NCBI GenBank assembly: GCA_963816685.1
Contig: CAWFMB010000034.1
Location: 82,802-146,801, forward strand
Origin: CAVYUC01 sp963816685
GTDB lineage: Bacteria; Bacteroidota; Bacteroidia; Bacteroidales; Prolixibacteraceae
Reading direction: 5' to 3'
DNA: 64,000 nt
Every line of letters begins with the position of its first letter. Position 1 is the first letter of the stretch. Both the position numbers and the translations under genes were made by a program. Under the pieces are notes generated by a model that was not told where the DNA came from, searched no databases, and saw nothing but the letters and a program-made list of their open reading frames with translations. Shown piece after piece: positions 17,327 through 27,167 of this stretch.

Positions 17327-18736
17327 TTAATGGCCAAGACGACAAACCGATTCTGAAGTAAGTAACTCATTAAATTCTTTTTCCGAAATAAATGAAGATT
17401 TAATTGCCGCTTCTTTTATTGAAATTTTTTCCTTTCCGGCCAGCTCAAGAATTTGTTCCGCTTGCTGATAGCCCAGCATAGGGACCAATGCAGTTATAAT
17501 AGCAGTTGAACTTTCAATATTTTTTTTACAGTTTTCTTCATTGGCAGTTATTCCTAAAACACATTTGTGGCTTAGCATCCTGCAAGCATTATTCAAAACT
17601 GAAAGGTTTTCAAGTAAAGCATGTGCAACAACCGGCATAAACTGATTTAATTCCAGATTTCCCGTACTGCAAGCACTTGTAATAATCTGGTCATTGCCCA
17701 TTACCAGCAGTGCCGCTTGCGCAGTGGCTTCCGGAATTACCGGGTTCACTTTACCCGGCATGATGGAAGAACCAGCCTGCACTTCTGGTAAATTGATCTC
17801 ATTTAAGCCTGCTGATGGGCCACTGGAAAGCAAACGCAAATCATTGCTTATTTTAAAAAGATTGGAGGCACATGCTTTTAAAATTCCTGAAACTTCCACA
17901 AAAACATCAGTGTTTTGTGTACCGTCGACGAGGTTTTCACTGCGTGCGAATCCGATATTTGTATTTTCACGTAACCGGTCCGTTGCCCTGAAAATAAATT
18001 GACGTGGCGCTCCAAGCCCGGTTCCAATAGCTGTACCACCGAGATTTACTACGCGTAAACGTTCTTCGCATTTGTAAATGCGCCAGCGATCGCGGTTAAA
18101 GGCTTCGGCATAAGCGCTCATTTCGCGGCCCAATGTAGTTAAAACTGCATCCTGCAGTTGCGTGCGACCAATTTTTACAATGTGGGCAAATTCTTTTTCT
18201 TTTTGCTGGAAAGCTTCCTGCAATTCAAGTACATTTTGTTCCAAAAGCCGCAGTAATCTGATGGCTGCAACTTTTAACGCAGTGGGATAGGTGTCATTGG
18301 TTGACTGGTGGAGGTTTATATCATCAAGCGGGGAGATTAAGGTATAGTCACCTGGTTTATTTCCCAGCAATTGTAATGCGCGGTTGGCAATAACTTCATT
18401 TACATTCATATTTGTTGACGTACCTGCACCTCCTTGTAAAGCGTCTACTTGTATATGTTCGTTTAACAAACCGTGACTCATTTCCAGGCAGGCTTTTTCG
18501 ATTGCTTCTGCTTTTTCAGACGAATCCCAAAATTCCAATTGATTGTTGACTTGTGTACAAGCCAGTTTTACTTCACCATATGCTTTTATAAGTTCCGGAT
18601 GAATCTTTTCTCCTGTAAGCGGGAAGTTTTCAATTGCCCTGGCAGTATGAATCCCCCACAGTGCATCCGCGGGGATCTGCATGGTGCCGATGAGATCGGT
18701 TTCAGTGCGTGTTGTTATTTTATTTTCGAACCACAT
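17327..18736 (-). CDS. aspA: Aspartate ammonia-lyase
   Basis: 469 residues, the full length of the family. The fumarase/aspartase signature GSSIMPGKVNPVIPE is present, with the substrate-binding segments GTSTNMNVNEVIANRA and HQSTNDTYPT. The enzyme converts aspartate to fumarate and ammonia. Its position between hydF and hydG suggests a role beyond amino-acid catabolism: the bridgehead nitrogen of the H-cluster dithiolate needs ammonia, and the lyase could supply it locally. That link is inference from context; the enzyme assignment itself is firm. Confidence 0.92.
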   Translation of the reverse strand: MWFENKITTRTETDLIGTMQIPADALWGIHTARAIENFPLTGEKIHPELIKAYGEVKLACTQVNNQLEFWDSSEKAEAIEKACLEMSHGLLNEHIQVDALQGGAGTSTNMNVNEVIANRALQLLGNKPGDYTLISPLDDINLHQSTNDTYPTALKVAAIRLLRLLEQNVLELQEAFQQKEKEFAHIVKIGRTQLQDAVLTTLGREMSAYAEAFNRDRWRIYKCEERLRVVNLGGTAIGTGLGAPRQFIFRATDRLRENTNIGFARSENLVDGTQNTDVFVEVSGILKACASNLFKISNDLRLLSSGPSAGLNEINLPEVQAGSSIMPGKVNPVIPEATAQAALLVMGNDQIITSACSTGNLELNQFMPVVAHALLENLSVLNNACRMLSHKCVLGITANEENCKKNIESSTAIITALVPMLGYQQAEQILELAGKEKISIKEAAIKSSFISEKEFNELLTSESVCRLGH

Positions 18737-18933
18737 CTTGCGTAATAGTTATAGTAAATTCTTTAAATTTTTTAAATCATTGTTTGTAACGGAAATGTAC
18801 CAGCTACTAATTTTACGATAGGCTCCTTAAATCCCCCGTTTTTTAAGGGTATTCAGAAAAGGCTCATGTTCATCCGGAATGAAGAAGATCATCATTCCAG
18901 GATAATCATAAATTTTCGGCATTTGATAAATCA

Positions 18934-20331
18934 TCAACAATATACATCATCTCTTCCGGCTTCTACGCGCTGAATCAGTTTCTCAGCTCTTTGTTTTGCA
19001 ATACCGGACATTTCTGCGATGGTTTTCTGAATGAGTTTATTTCCTGTTACTGCTGTTTGTGGTGAAGCATAATTTTGCAGGTATTCCTTAAACGACGACA
19101 ATGCATTGGGAGCACAATGCAGTTTTATATCGCCAGGTTTAGCCATATCCATAAAATCCTGACCAGTTCTTCCAAGCCGGTAACAGGCTGTGCAGAAGGA
19201 TGGAATATATCCCATGCGTGCAATATCGCGAATAACTTCATCCAGCGGTCGATGGTCCCCCAGACTGAACTGTCCGGAAGGATCATCTTCGGTTTCATCT
19301 TCGTAGCCTCCGGGATTTGTGCGGCTTCCTGCCGAAATCTGGCTCACTCCCAGTGCAAATGTTTCACTTCGCATTTTTGCCGTTTCACGGGTAGACATGA
19401 TGATTCCGGTGTATGGAACTGCCAGGCGCAAAATGGCAACAATTTTCCGGAAATCGAAATCGGAAACAGGAAAAGGTGGATGAGAAGCAAGGTCACTGTT
19501 GGTTGCCGGCTCAAGTCGTGGAACGCTGATGGTATGCGGCCCCACACCAAATTTGTCTTCAAGTTCCGCGATGTGCTGCATCATTGCCATGATTTCGAAA
19601 CGATAATCAAACAATCCAAATAAAACACCGATTCCGACATCATCAATTCCGGCTTCCATCGCGCGGTGCAACGACCATGCGCGCCAGTTGTAATCGCGCT
19701 TTTTCCCGCCGCGATGAACTTTGTTATATGTTTCACGGTGGTATGTTTCCTGAAATATTTGGTATGTTCCTATTCCTTCGGCTTTTAATAGTCTGAACTC
19801 TTCAACTTCCAGCGGCGCAATATTTGCATTCACGCGTCGAACTTCACCATGTTCTGTTTTTACGCTGTAAATGGTTCGAATGGAATCGAGTATATACTGA
19901 AATCCCTGATTGGGATATGATTCTCCTGCGACAAGTAAAATACGCTTGTGTCCTTGGTTAACAAGCACTTTCACTTCTTTGGCAATGTGTTCCTGAGAAA
20001 GCGCATTCCGTACAATTTCTTTATTGGTGGCCCTGAACGCACAGTACAGACATTCATTGGCGCAAAGATTCGAAATGTAAAGTGGTGCAAACAAAACCAG
20101 CCGTTTTCCGTAAATGGTTTCTTTTACGTCGTTGGCAGTTTTGAACAATTCCGCAGACATCTCAGGATCGCTGATTCCGCTTAGTAAAGCAACATCGTCA
20201 AGATTGAGTCCTTTCATTTCTCGCGATTTGGCAAGCACCTCCTTGAACTTTCCTTTATCTGCAACTTTATTGGCTTCCAAAATCTCCCAGATTTGTTGTT
20301 CATTGATAAAACCGGCAGGAATGTTATCCAT
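18934..20331 (-). CDS. hydG: [FeFe]-hydrogenase radical-SAM maturase HydG (tyrosine lyase)
   Basis: 465 residues. The radical-SAM cluster motif is C90-x3-C94-x2-C97 (CANECLYC), and the C-terminal auxiliary-cluster motif is C380-x2-C383-x22-C406 (CTAC...HC), both diagnostic of HydG. HydG cleaves tyrosine to p-cresol and dehydroglycine and delivers Fe(CO)2CN-containing synthons. The 197-base gap to aspA shows no terminator. The short TM1266-type gene lies directly upstream on the same strand. Confidence 0.96.
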   Translation of the reverse strand: MDNIPAGFINEQQIWEILEANKVADKGKFKEVLAKSREMKGLNLDDVALLSGISDPEMSAELFKTANDVKETIYGKRLVLFAPLYISNLCANECLYCAFRATNKEIVRNALSQEHIAKEVKVLVNQGHKRILLVAGESYPNQGFQYILDSIRTIYSVKTEHGEVRRVNANIAPLEVEEFRLLKAEGIGTYQIFQETYHRETYNKVHRGGKKRDYNWRAWSLHRAMEAGIDDVGIGVLFGLFDYRFEIMAMMQHIAELEDKFGVGPHTISVPRLEPATNSDLASHPPFPVSDFDFRKIVAILRLAVPYTGIIMSTRETAKMRSETFALGVSQISAGSRTNPGGYEDETEDDPSGQFSLGDHRPLDEVIRDIARMGYIPSFCTACYRLGRTGQDFMDMAKPGDIKLHCAPNALSSFKEYLQNYASPQTAVTGNKLIQKTIAEMSGIAKQRAEKLIQRVEAGRDDVYC

Positions 20332-20408
20332 TGAAATAGATTTAATGTTTCGAGTTTAAAATTTAATGTTTCATGTACATAATTGATATGGCTTCAAATT
20401 GCTGTTAT

Positions 20409-20666
20409 TTATTTTTTCGCAAGTCCTGATTTTACTGAGATTCCGGAAATATTTCCCAGTTTTCCGGTCAGTATACCCAATTCGTCGGTTGTAGCATCAA
20501 TTACGAGAGTGATTACTGACCGGTTTCCTTTTGCATTTGGTAAACCGGTACGTGTCAAAATCAATTCAGCATGTTCGCTTAATACATGATTGACTGTGGA
20601 AGCACATTTCTCACGGTCATCAATAATAATTCCCACAAAACCCAATCGTTTTTGGTTGTTGGTCAT
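20409..20666 (-). CDS. TM1266-type iron-only hydrogenase system regulator (ACT-like)
   Basis: The frame opens at 20705, but the ATG at 20666 (MTNNQKRLGF) matches the family start, giving 85 residues. The sequence KRLGFVGIIIDDREKCASTVNHVL ... ILTRTGLPNAKGNRSVITLVIDATTDELGILTGKLG follows a small ACT-like ferredoxin fold typical of the putative regulator encoded next to hydEG. It contains no DNA-binding helix, so how it would regulate is unclear. Confidence 0.85.
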   Translation of the reverse strand: MTNNQKRLGFVGIIIDDREKCASTVNHVLSEHAELILTRTGLPNAKGNRSVITLVIDATTDELGILTGKLGNISGISVKSGLAKK

Positions 20667-21137
20667 TACTTCAATTTTTATACGGGAAATATTTAAGGAA
20701 GTCAATGAATAAATTGAATCTTATTTTTTTAAATTTCCCTAATGTCAGCCGCAGCCTTCCCGCAGGATTTCTTTACAAAAATAGAGCAAAATGCATGAAA
20801 AGGGTTATGGTTTTATATGTTATACAATATCATTTCGAAATCAATAATAAGTTCTACTCCTTATCATGGCTTCTACTGCCATTTTTATGACGCTTTATGC
20901 CATGAGTGACGAGAATCCGCAGTGTTAGATTTGATATTCAATTGATAATAAAATACAAGCAGATCAACATTCTCAGCCTGTTCATGAGATCTTCATTCCT
21001 CACTACCTGGAAAGTAAAAGTCGCATTATGTTGCGGCAGGGTGAGATCGTTAAAACTGGAAATTGCAATCTTTTAATTACATTTTATATTTTTAATTATT
21101 GGAATTCCGCTAATTTTACTGTTTCAATACTTATACT
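20667..21137. other. Divergent intergenic region between the TM1266-type gene and hydE
   Basis: This 471-base stretch should hold the promoters of both the leftward hydG group and hydE. TATACTTTG overlaps the TTG start of hydE and resembles, imperfectly, a Bacteroidota -7 box. No frame or strong hairpin is seen. Confidence 0.4.
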
Positions 21138-22193
21138 TTGGACAAATCTGAAATTATACATCTTCTTCAATCGGAGGGCAATGAACTTTGGCAATTGTTT
21201 TTAAAAGCCCGGGAAATAAAAAGTAACCATATTGGAAAGAAAGTGTATTTCCGCGGGTTGGTGGAATTCTCAAATGTGTGTGAAAAAGATTGTTTTTACT
21301 GCGGGATCCGAAAAAGTAATTTAAACATTGTTCGATACAACGTTACTGATAATGAAATTCTTGATGCCTCGCGTTTTGCCTGGGAGCATGGGTTTGGTTC
21401 GGTAGTTTTGCAGTCAGGAGAATTATCATCCCCTGCATTTATAAACCGGATGGACGATTTACTAAAAAAAATCAAACAACTATCAAACTACGAACTTGGG
21501 ATTACTTTAAGCTGCGGCGAACAAACCCGCGAAACCTATCGCAGGTGGTTTGAAAGTGGCGCACATCGGTATTTGCTTCGTATTGAGGCATCGAATCCAG
21601 AACTGTACCGGAAGATTCATCCTGAAACAAAGATTCATTCCTGGAAAAAACGGGTCGAGGCACTGCAGTTTTTACGCGAAACAGGTTACCAGGTGGGAAC
21701 GGGCGTAATGATAGGCCTTCCATTTCAAACCTTAGAAGATTTAGCTAACGATCTGCTGTTTTTTAAAAAACTTGATATTGATATGTGCGGGATGGGACCA
21801 TATATGGAGCATGAAAATACACCATTGTACATGTACAACCACCTGCTGAAGCCGAAACCTGAACGTTTTGACCTGGCGCTGAAAATGATTGCCATTTTGC
21901 GTTTGCTCATGCCCGATATAAATATTGCCGCAACAACTGCATTGGAAGCAATTGATTCGTCGGGACGGGAAAAAGCGCTGACTGCAGGTGCAAATATTAT
22001 AATGCCCAATTTAACTCCTCATAAATACATTCGTGAATATAAACTTTACGAAGACAAACCTTTTGCAGGAGAGAACACTGAACAGAGCATCAAAAAACTT
22101 GAAGAATCCTTGTCCGCTTCAGGCTTTGAAATCGGTTATGATGGGTGGGGTGATTCAAAACATTTTAGAATACGAACGAACAGGATTACTTAA
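21138..22193 (+). CDS. hydE: [FeFe]-hydrogenase radical-SAM maturase HydE
   Basis: 351 residues with the radical-SAM motif C48-x3-C52-x2-C55 (CEKDCFYC) and family segments LVEFSNVC, VLQSGE, GTGVMIGLPFQTLEDL and ANIIMPNLTPH. HydE acts on the HydG-derived iron complex on the way to the H-cluster dithiolate. The start is a TTG: a TAA lies in frame about 27 bases upstream and no ATG or GTG intervenes, so a rare start codon is the only choice. It is transcribed away from the other hyd genes. Confidence 0.94.
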   Translation: MDKSEIIHLLQSEGNELWQLFLKAREIKSNHIGKKVYFRGLVEFSNVCEKDCFYCGIRKSNLNIVRYNVTDNEILDASRFAWEHGFGSVVLQSGELSSPAFINRMDDLLKKIKQLSNYELGITLSCGEQTRETYRRWFESGAHRYLLRIEASNPELYRKIHPETKIHSWKKRVEALQFLRETGYQVGTGVMIGLPFQTLEDLANDLLFFKKLDIDMCGMGPYMEHENTPLYMYNHLLKPKPERFDLALKMIAILRLLMPDINIAATTALEAIDSSGREKALTAGANIIMPNLTPHKYIREYKLYEDKPFAGENTEQSIKKLEESLSASGFEIGYDGWGDSKHFRIRTNRIT

Positions 22194-22283
22194 ATTTGAA
22201 CTTCCGATAATTATCTCAGTCTGATCAGTGACTAAAAACAAGTAGTTCATATCCCTTTGTTCCAATAATGCAATTAAATGTTT

Positions 22284-24779
22284 TTAAAATTCGCCGCCGC
22301 CCGAGTCCATTTCACCGCCGCCATTGCCGTCGCCGCCTCGCTCATTTTGTTTAAAGTTGTTTATTTTATAACTCAGCGTCAACATCACTATCCGGGGTTC
22401 GCGTTCCCATTTAAAGCGGCTGTTAAAGTTTTCACCATACGATTCCCGTTCAAACTTTCCGGTTCCAAGAGGATCACGCACACTTAATGTTGCAGAAAGT
22501 CTGCGGTCGAAAAATTCATGTCGGTAGGAGACACTCGAGAAAAACATCGACTTCGATTCACCTTGCGCCGAAACTGAAGGACCGCGGAAAAAAGCCATCA
22601 GTTGTAACCGGGCATTATCAGAAAACTTGAATGTTGCATTCGATCTGCCGTTCCAGTTCGTACTCTCGCGGTCAACAGATTCTCCGTTTAATTGTCCTGT
22701 AATCCGGTATTTGTACATCGAAAGACTTGTGTTCAGCAAAAACCATTCAGTAAAATTTATATTGCCGGTAAATTCCAGTCCGGTGGAATAATCTTTATCG
22801 AAATTGTCTGATCTCAGGAAAAATATACCATTTTCCCCCAATGTTTCGTACCAGTCAATTTTGTTATTTGTAATCCGGTGGAAGGCATCGAGCGAAACAT
22901 ATGAACGCCCTTTCCCAAATCTCTTCATTCCTCCAAGTTCATAGGAATTAGTATATTCCGGTTTCAGATTAGGGTTTCCGTAACGGATTGTATATCGGTT
23001 GTAGTAATTTGGAGATGGGTCCAAATCACGTCCTGAGGGACGGTTGATACGCCGGCTGTAACTTGCCATCAGTTCCAGTGATTCTCCCAAAGGATAGGAA
23101 GTATGTACCGTTGGGAAAACATCAAAACGATTCAGTTTCGATGATTCCTCAATATTTGTGTTTAAGATTTCGCGGATGGTTAATTCCCCGCGCAATCCAC
23201 CCATAAATTCAAATTTTCCCAATTTATTGCTGAATGTTGCATAGGCAGCATGAATATCGCGTTTGAAATCGGTGGTGCTTGAATAGGTATCATTTATGGT
23301 CCAGGTGTCAGTAGCCTGATTGTAATCCCTGAAATCCAGTTCTTCGGTTTCATCTTCGAGGCGGCTCAGCCAGCCGGCTTCCAGCCTTCCGGTTTCACTA
23401 AAAGGAAACGTATAATCCAGTTTAAACCGCATATCCTGTTCTTTTTCTTTTTCCAGTGTCGAAACACGGTCAATGTATTCATCGGTTTTGTTGTACTGCG
23501 AATCAGCCAGTATTTCACTTTCAATTTCATTGTCATCACCTTCTTCGTTAGAGTAAAATACCATCGCTTCAATTTTATGCCCTTCATCATTAAATTTATG
23601 CTGAAGGTTAATGTTTCCGCTGTAGAAATCATTTTGCCGATCGGATATTTCATCGGTTACAGCAAAATATTCACCGGCCGATGCCGGAACGGTATAGCTG
23701 TGCGTTTTACCTTCGCCCGACCTGTTGCTTTTTGATTTTCCCAGTTCGCCTGAAATGGAAAATGTAGTATTTTTTGATAGGTATAAATCGATGCCTGATT
23801 TATAATTGTGGCCGCCGCGGGTAAAATCACGCGAGCCGTTAATATCCAGGTATGATGCAGTGTCTCCGGAAAATGTTTCGCGTTCCGAAAGCATGCTTCC
23901 ATAGTAAGTTTCATCCCGCCAGTCGGCACCTATAAAAAAGTTGTATTTCTGTGTACGATAATTTAATGTAAAATCACCACGATATTTGTCACGTGTTCCG
24001 ATGGTCGCATTTACAATTCCGTTAATGCCTTTCATTGCATTCTTTTTCATCACTATATTTATGATTCCGGCAGTACCGTCGGGTTCATATTTTGCCGATG
24101 GATTTGTAATAATTTCGATGGTTTCAATTGCCGAGGAGGGAATCTGGCGCAATGCTTCGCTTCCACTGAGTACACTTGGCCGGCCGTCGATTAAAACGGT
24201 AAAGTTGGAAGAACCTCTTAATGAAACATTGCCTTCGATATCCACCTGCACCGATGGCGTATTTTCAAGCACATCAACTGCGGTGCCGCCAATCGCACTG
24301 ATTACCTGGCTCACATTGACTACTTTTTTATCGAGTTTGTATTCAATCGGACTTTTGTCGGCTACAACTTCCACACTTCCAAGTTCTTTTGTTGCCGGAC
24401 TAAGTTCTATTTTTCCTGTTTCAAAAACTTTATCTTCACGATCAAGATTTATATTGTTAATTTCTATTTTATCAAATCCTATAAAATTGGCTTCGAGATA
24501 ATATTTTCCATAATCAAGACCTGTAATCTCAAACGTTCCATTAGCATTAGTAATTCCACCTGTAACAAGCGATGAATCGGCGGAATTATAAACGGCGACA
24601 TTGGCATATTCCATGGGCTGTTCTGTTGCATTATCAACGATAATCCCTTTAATTACCCCTGTTTTGTCGTCAGCATCATCGCCAACAAATGTTTTTTCCG
24701 ATAAAATTTTGCCTGTTGCGTGAAGGTTAATTCCGGTAAATATCAGGCATAAAAGAATAAAAAAAGTTTGCTTCTTCAT
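22284..24779 (-). CDS. TonB-dependent receptor, CarboxypepD_reg plus outer-membrane barrel (OMP_b-brl_3 type)
   Basis: 831 residues with a signal peptide to about residue 22. Residues 40-115 are a CarboxypepD_reg domain (GVIKGIIVDNATEQPMEYANV). A plug domain follows (VDVLENTPSVQVDIEGNVSL, LRQIPSSAIETIEIITNPSAKYEPDGTAG), then a 22-strand-type barrel to the C-terminus, which ends in a Gly/Glu-rich tail. No SusD partner is adjacent, so it is not a Sus-type pair; the ligand is unknown. The last hydE base lies 90 bases away on the other strand. Confidence 0.85.
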   Translation of the reverse strand: MKKQTFFILLCLIFTGINLHATGKILSEKTFVGDDADDKTGVIKGIIVDNATEQPMEYANVAVYNSADSSLVTGGITNANGTFEITGLDYGKYYLEANFIGFDKIEINNINLDREDKVFETGKIELSPATKELGSVEVVADKSPIEYKLDKKVVNVSQVISAIGGTAVDVLENTPSVQVDIEGNVSLRGSSNFTVLIDGRPSVLSGSEALRQIPSSAIETIEIITNPSAKYEPDGTAGIINIVMKKNAMKGINGIVNATIGTRDKYRGDFTLNYRTQKYNFFIGADWRDETYYGSMLSERETFSGDTASYLDINGSRDFTRGGHNYKSGIDLYLSKNTTFSISGELGKSKSNRSGEGKTHSYTVPASAGEYFAVTDEISDRQNDFYSGNINLQHKFNDEGHKIEAMVFYSNEEGDDNEIESEILADSQYNKTDEYIDRVSTLEKEKEQDMRFKLDYTFPFSETGRLEAGWLSRLEDETEELDFRDYNQATDTWTINDTYSSTTDFKRDIHAAYATFSNKLGKFEFMGGLRGELTIREILNTNIEESSKLNRFDVFPTVHTSYPLGESLELMASYSRRINRPSGRDLDPSPNYYNRYTIRYGNPNLKPEYTNSYELGGMKRFGKGRSYVSLDAFHRITNNKIDWYETLGENGIFFLRSDNFDKDYSTGLEFTGNINFTEWFLLNTSLSMYKYRITGQLNGESVDRESTNWNGRSNATFKFSDNARLQLMAFFRGPSVSAQGESKSMFFSSVSYRHEFFDRRLSATLSVRDPLGTGKFERESYGENFNSRFKWEREPRIVMLTLSYKINNFKQNERGGDGNGGGEMDSGGGEF

Positions 24780-25145
24780 ATTAATTGTTTCTGTTTTCTG
24801 TTTTGTGAAAATTGATTCACACTACTAGGACAAAAATGTCTTTTGTTGGTTTAAATCGATTTTTGTTAATGACTTGTTAATGATTCTTGTGTTTTATGTG
24901 TTTTAAATGAAAAATGCCATCATAAAAGATGGCATTTAACAAAACTTAAAATCTATGGAAAAATAAGCCTCTGCTTATAGGTCCGTTTTCAAAGACTTCA
25001 GTAAAAAAGGATGGTTTAATTTAAGTTTCAAATTTTACAGATTAAAATTAAATTCAATAGTTTTTTCATTTTCCTTCGGTATAGGTTAAATTTGTTAAGA
25101 AGATGCTGAAAGTTAAATTAAGACCACAACTATAAAACTCAGGAT
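24780..25145. other. Divergent intergenic region with two inverted repeats
   Basis: 366 bases between the receptor gene (minus) and the CD225-like gene (plus). It contains the hairpin at 24912-24937 and a second short inverted repeat ATAAGC-CTCT-GCTTAT at about 24962-24977. No convincing frame is present. Confidence 0.5.
24912..24937 (-). terminator. Hairpin resembling a minus-strand terminator, with no gene assigned to it
   Basis: AAATGCCATC pairs perfectly with GATGGCATTT around a 6-base loop. On the minus strand the stem is followed by TTTTTCATTT, which would make a terminator. No minus-strand gene precedes it, so it may end a short untranslated transcript from 24.94-25.1 kb, or it may be a regulatory hairpin. 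Confidence 0.4.
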
Positions 25146-25442
25146 ATGAATGACGAACAACTAAAACAAACTCAGACTCCTCCGCCTAATTATCTGGTTT
25201 GGGCAATTTTAACAACTATTTTTTGTTGCCTGCCCTTCGGAATTATTTCCATAGTTTTTGCAGCGCAGGTAAATTCGAAATGGGTTGCCGGTGATTACAA
25301 TGGAGCAAGAAAGGCAAGCAACAATGCAAAAACATGGGCCTGGGTTGCATTTGCTGCCTGGGCAATACTGGCAGTAATTTATGCCATCGCAGTATTTGCT
25401 TTTGGCATTAGCGCGTTTTGGGAAAATGGATTCGAGTATTAA
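25146..25442 (+). CDS. CD225/dispanin-like small membrane protein
   Basis: 98 residues. PPPNYLVWAILTTIFCCLPFGIISIVFAA, then VNSKWVAGDYNGARKASNNAKTWAWVAF, is the two-helix pattern of the CD225 (interferon-induced transmembrane) superfamily, widespread in Bacteroidota small membrane proteins. A second membrane helix spans residues 60-90. Function unknown. It overlaps the next gene by 17 bases, so the two are one operon; the same DUF2752 pairing is common. Confidence 0.85.
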   Translation: MNDEQLKQTQTPPPNYLVWAILTTIFCCLPFGIISIVFAAQVNSKWVAGDYNGARKASNNAKTWAWVAFAAWAILAVIYAIAVFAFGISAFWENGFEY

Positions 25443-25842
25443 AACGGAAAAAATTTTACGAACCGGGTTGTTTGTCTTATTGCTGGGGCTGGCAGCCTTG
25501 TTCTTTGTTTTTAATCCTGCGGAGAATGGAATTTATCCGAGGTGCATGTTTCATTCACTCACAGGTTATTATTGCCCGGGATGCGGCTCCCAGCGGGCAG
25601 TGCATCATTTGCTTCACCTGAATTTGACAGGAGTTGCAGGAAATAACTTTTTATTCATTCCAGCTGCATTGCTTTTAATCTATCATTATATACACCCTTG
25701 GATAGCCCTGAAGTTCAACCGGAAACTGCCCAACGTTTTTTACTATAAAAAAACGCCCTGGATTATTCTTTTCGTTATTGTTTTATTCTGGTTTTTGCGC
25801 AACCTGCCTTTTTATCCTTTTTTGTTGCTGGCGCCGAATTAA
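25426..25842 (+). CDS. DUF2752 membrane protein
   Basis: The ATG at 25426 (MDSSIKTEKILRTGLF) is chosen over the frame opening at 25381, giving 138 residues. The signature FHSLTGYYCPGCGSQRAVHHLLH is that of DUF2752, flanked by three membrane helices (residues 12-30, 68-85, 110-130). Function unknown. It is translationally coupled to the CD225-like gene. Confidence 0.85.
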   Translation: MDSSIKTEKILRTGLFVLLLGLAALFFVFNPAENGIYPRCMFHSLTGYYCPGCGSQRAVHHLLHLNLTGVAGNNFLFIPAALLLIYHYIHPWIALKFNRKLPNVFYYKKTPWIILFVIVLFWFLRNLPFYPFLLLAPN

Positions 25843-25886
25843 AAGAATTGAATTATTTTTAATGCAACTGCAATTGTTGCAACTGA

Positions 25887-27167
25887 TCACTGCTCTTTCA
25901 TCCCGAACTTCGGATCGTATTTCAGGTAATTAATAATTACGAATCCGGGAAGTGTACAAATCATTACCCAGATAAAGAAATACCTGTATCCGATTTGTTC
26001 TTCAATCCAGCCGCTTATCATCCCCGGAAGCATCATTCCCAGTGCCATAAATCCAGTGCAAAGAGCATAATGGGCGGTTTTATGTTCTCCCTGGGAAATG
26101 TATATCAGGTACAACATAAACGCTGTAAAACCGAAGCCATATCCAAATTGTTCCACAACAACCGATGAGGTTATAATCCATAAATTCCCGGGCTGAACAA
26201 ATGCAAGAAATACATACACAAGGTTGGGAAGATTCATTGCAATTACCATAGGTAACATCCATTTTTTCAAGCCCTGCCGCGAAACTACAATCCCACCCAA
26301 AATTCCACCAATGGTGAGGGCAATCATTCCGGCGGTTCCATAAATAAAACCGATGTTGCTGGTTGTTAAACCGAGGCCGCCAACTTCCGGTTCGTCAAGT
26401 AAAAACGGTGATGCCAGCTTTACAAGTTGTGCCTCGCCCAATCTGAAAATCAGTATAAATGCAATGGAAAGTGCAATTCCTTCTTTTTTAAAAAATGAAA
26501 TGAAGGTATCCAGAAAGTCTGAAATAACCTGTTTGAATGATTTGGATTCGCGGTTTATGTCTTCTGCAGGGTGGGGAAGAATAAACAAATGCCAGATAAA
26601 GAACGCTACAAACAGCGCGGCAAAAATAAAAAAAGTTATACTCCAGGCCCATTGGATGGAATGTCCCTTCATTTTTTCCATTTCGCCTGCAAGAATCACC
26701 AGTGGCCCTTGTCCGGCAAGCATGGCAAACCGGTAAAAGGTATTCCGGATTCCTACAAAGAATGCCTGGTCGTGTTTTGAGAGACCGAGCATGTAAAAAC
26801 CATCGGCGGCAATATCATGGGTGGCCGAACTAAAAGCGAGTAACCATAAAAACGCAATGGTGTACTGAAAGAATTTATCACCGGGCAAAGTAAATGCCAC
26901 TCCGGCAAGTGCACCACCAACAATTAACTGCATAGCAATAATCCAAAATCGTTTTGTTCTCAATATATCAACCACCGGACTCCATAGCGGTTTAATTACC
27001 CACGGAAGATACAACCAGCTGGTGTAAAGTGCGATTTGAGCGTTTGAAATATCGAGCCGCTTGTACATGATAACCGAAACCGTCATCACAAAAACATACG
27101 GAAGTCCTTCAGCAAAATACAAGGAGGGAATCCAGAACCAGGGATTGCGGCTAGTTGGTTTAGTCAT
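25887..27167 (-). CDS. AmpG-like MFS permease
   Basis: 426 residues with about 12 membrane helices. The N-terminus NPWFWIPSLYFAEGLPYVF followed by DISNAQIALYTSWLYLPWVIKPLWSPVVD closely follows AmpG, the muropeptide permease. The conserved loop DxxRTKRxWI is present as DILRTKRFWI. The neighbours (GH9-CE4 enzyme, SpoIID/LytB protein, MurQ, kinase, DigH-type hydrolase) fit import of peptidoglycan-derived sugars. The stop of the upstream GH9-CE4 gene overlaps its start by 4 bases, so the two are one operon. Confidence 0.85.
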   Translation of the reverse strand: MTKPTSRNPWFWIPSLYFAEGLPYVFVMTVSVIMYKRLDISNAQIALYTSWLYLPWVIKPLWSPVVDILRTKRFWIIAMQLIVGGALAGVAFTLPGDKFFQYTIAFLWLLAFSSATHDIAADGFYMLGLSKHDQAFFVGIRNTFYRFAMLAGQGPLVILAGEMEKMKGHSIQWAWSITFFIFAALFVAFFIWHLFILPHPAEDINRESKSFKQVISDFLDTFISFFKKEGIALSIAFILIFRLGEAQLVKLASPFLLDEPEVGGLGLTTSNIGFIYGTAGMIALTIGGILGGIVVSRQGLKKWMLPMVIAMNLPNLVYVFLAFVQPGNLWIITSSVVVEQFGYGFGFTAFMLYLIYISQGEHKTAHYALCTGFMALGMMLPGMISGWIEEQIGYRYFFIWVMICTLPGFVIINYLKYDPKFGMKEQ

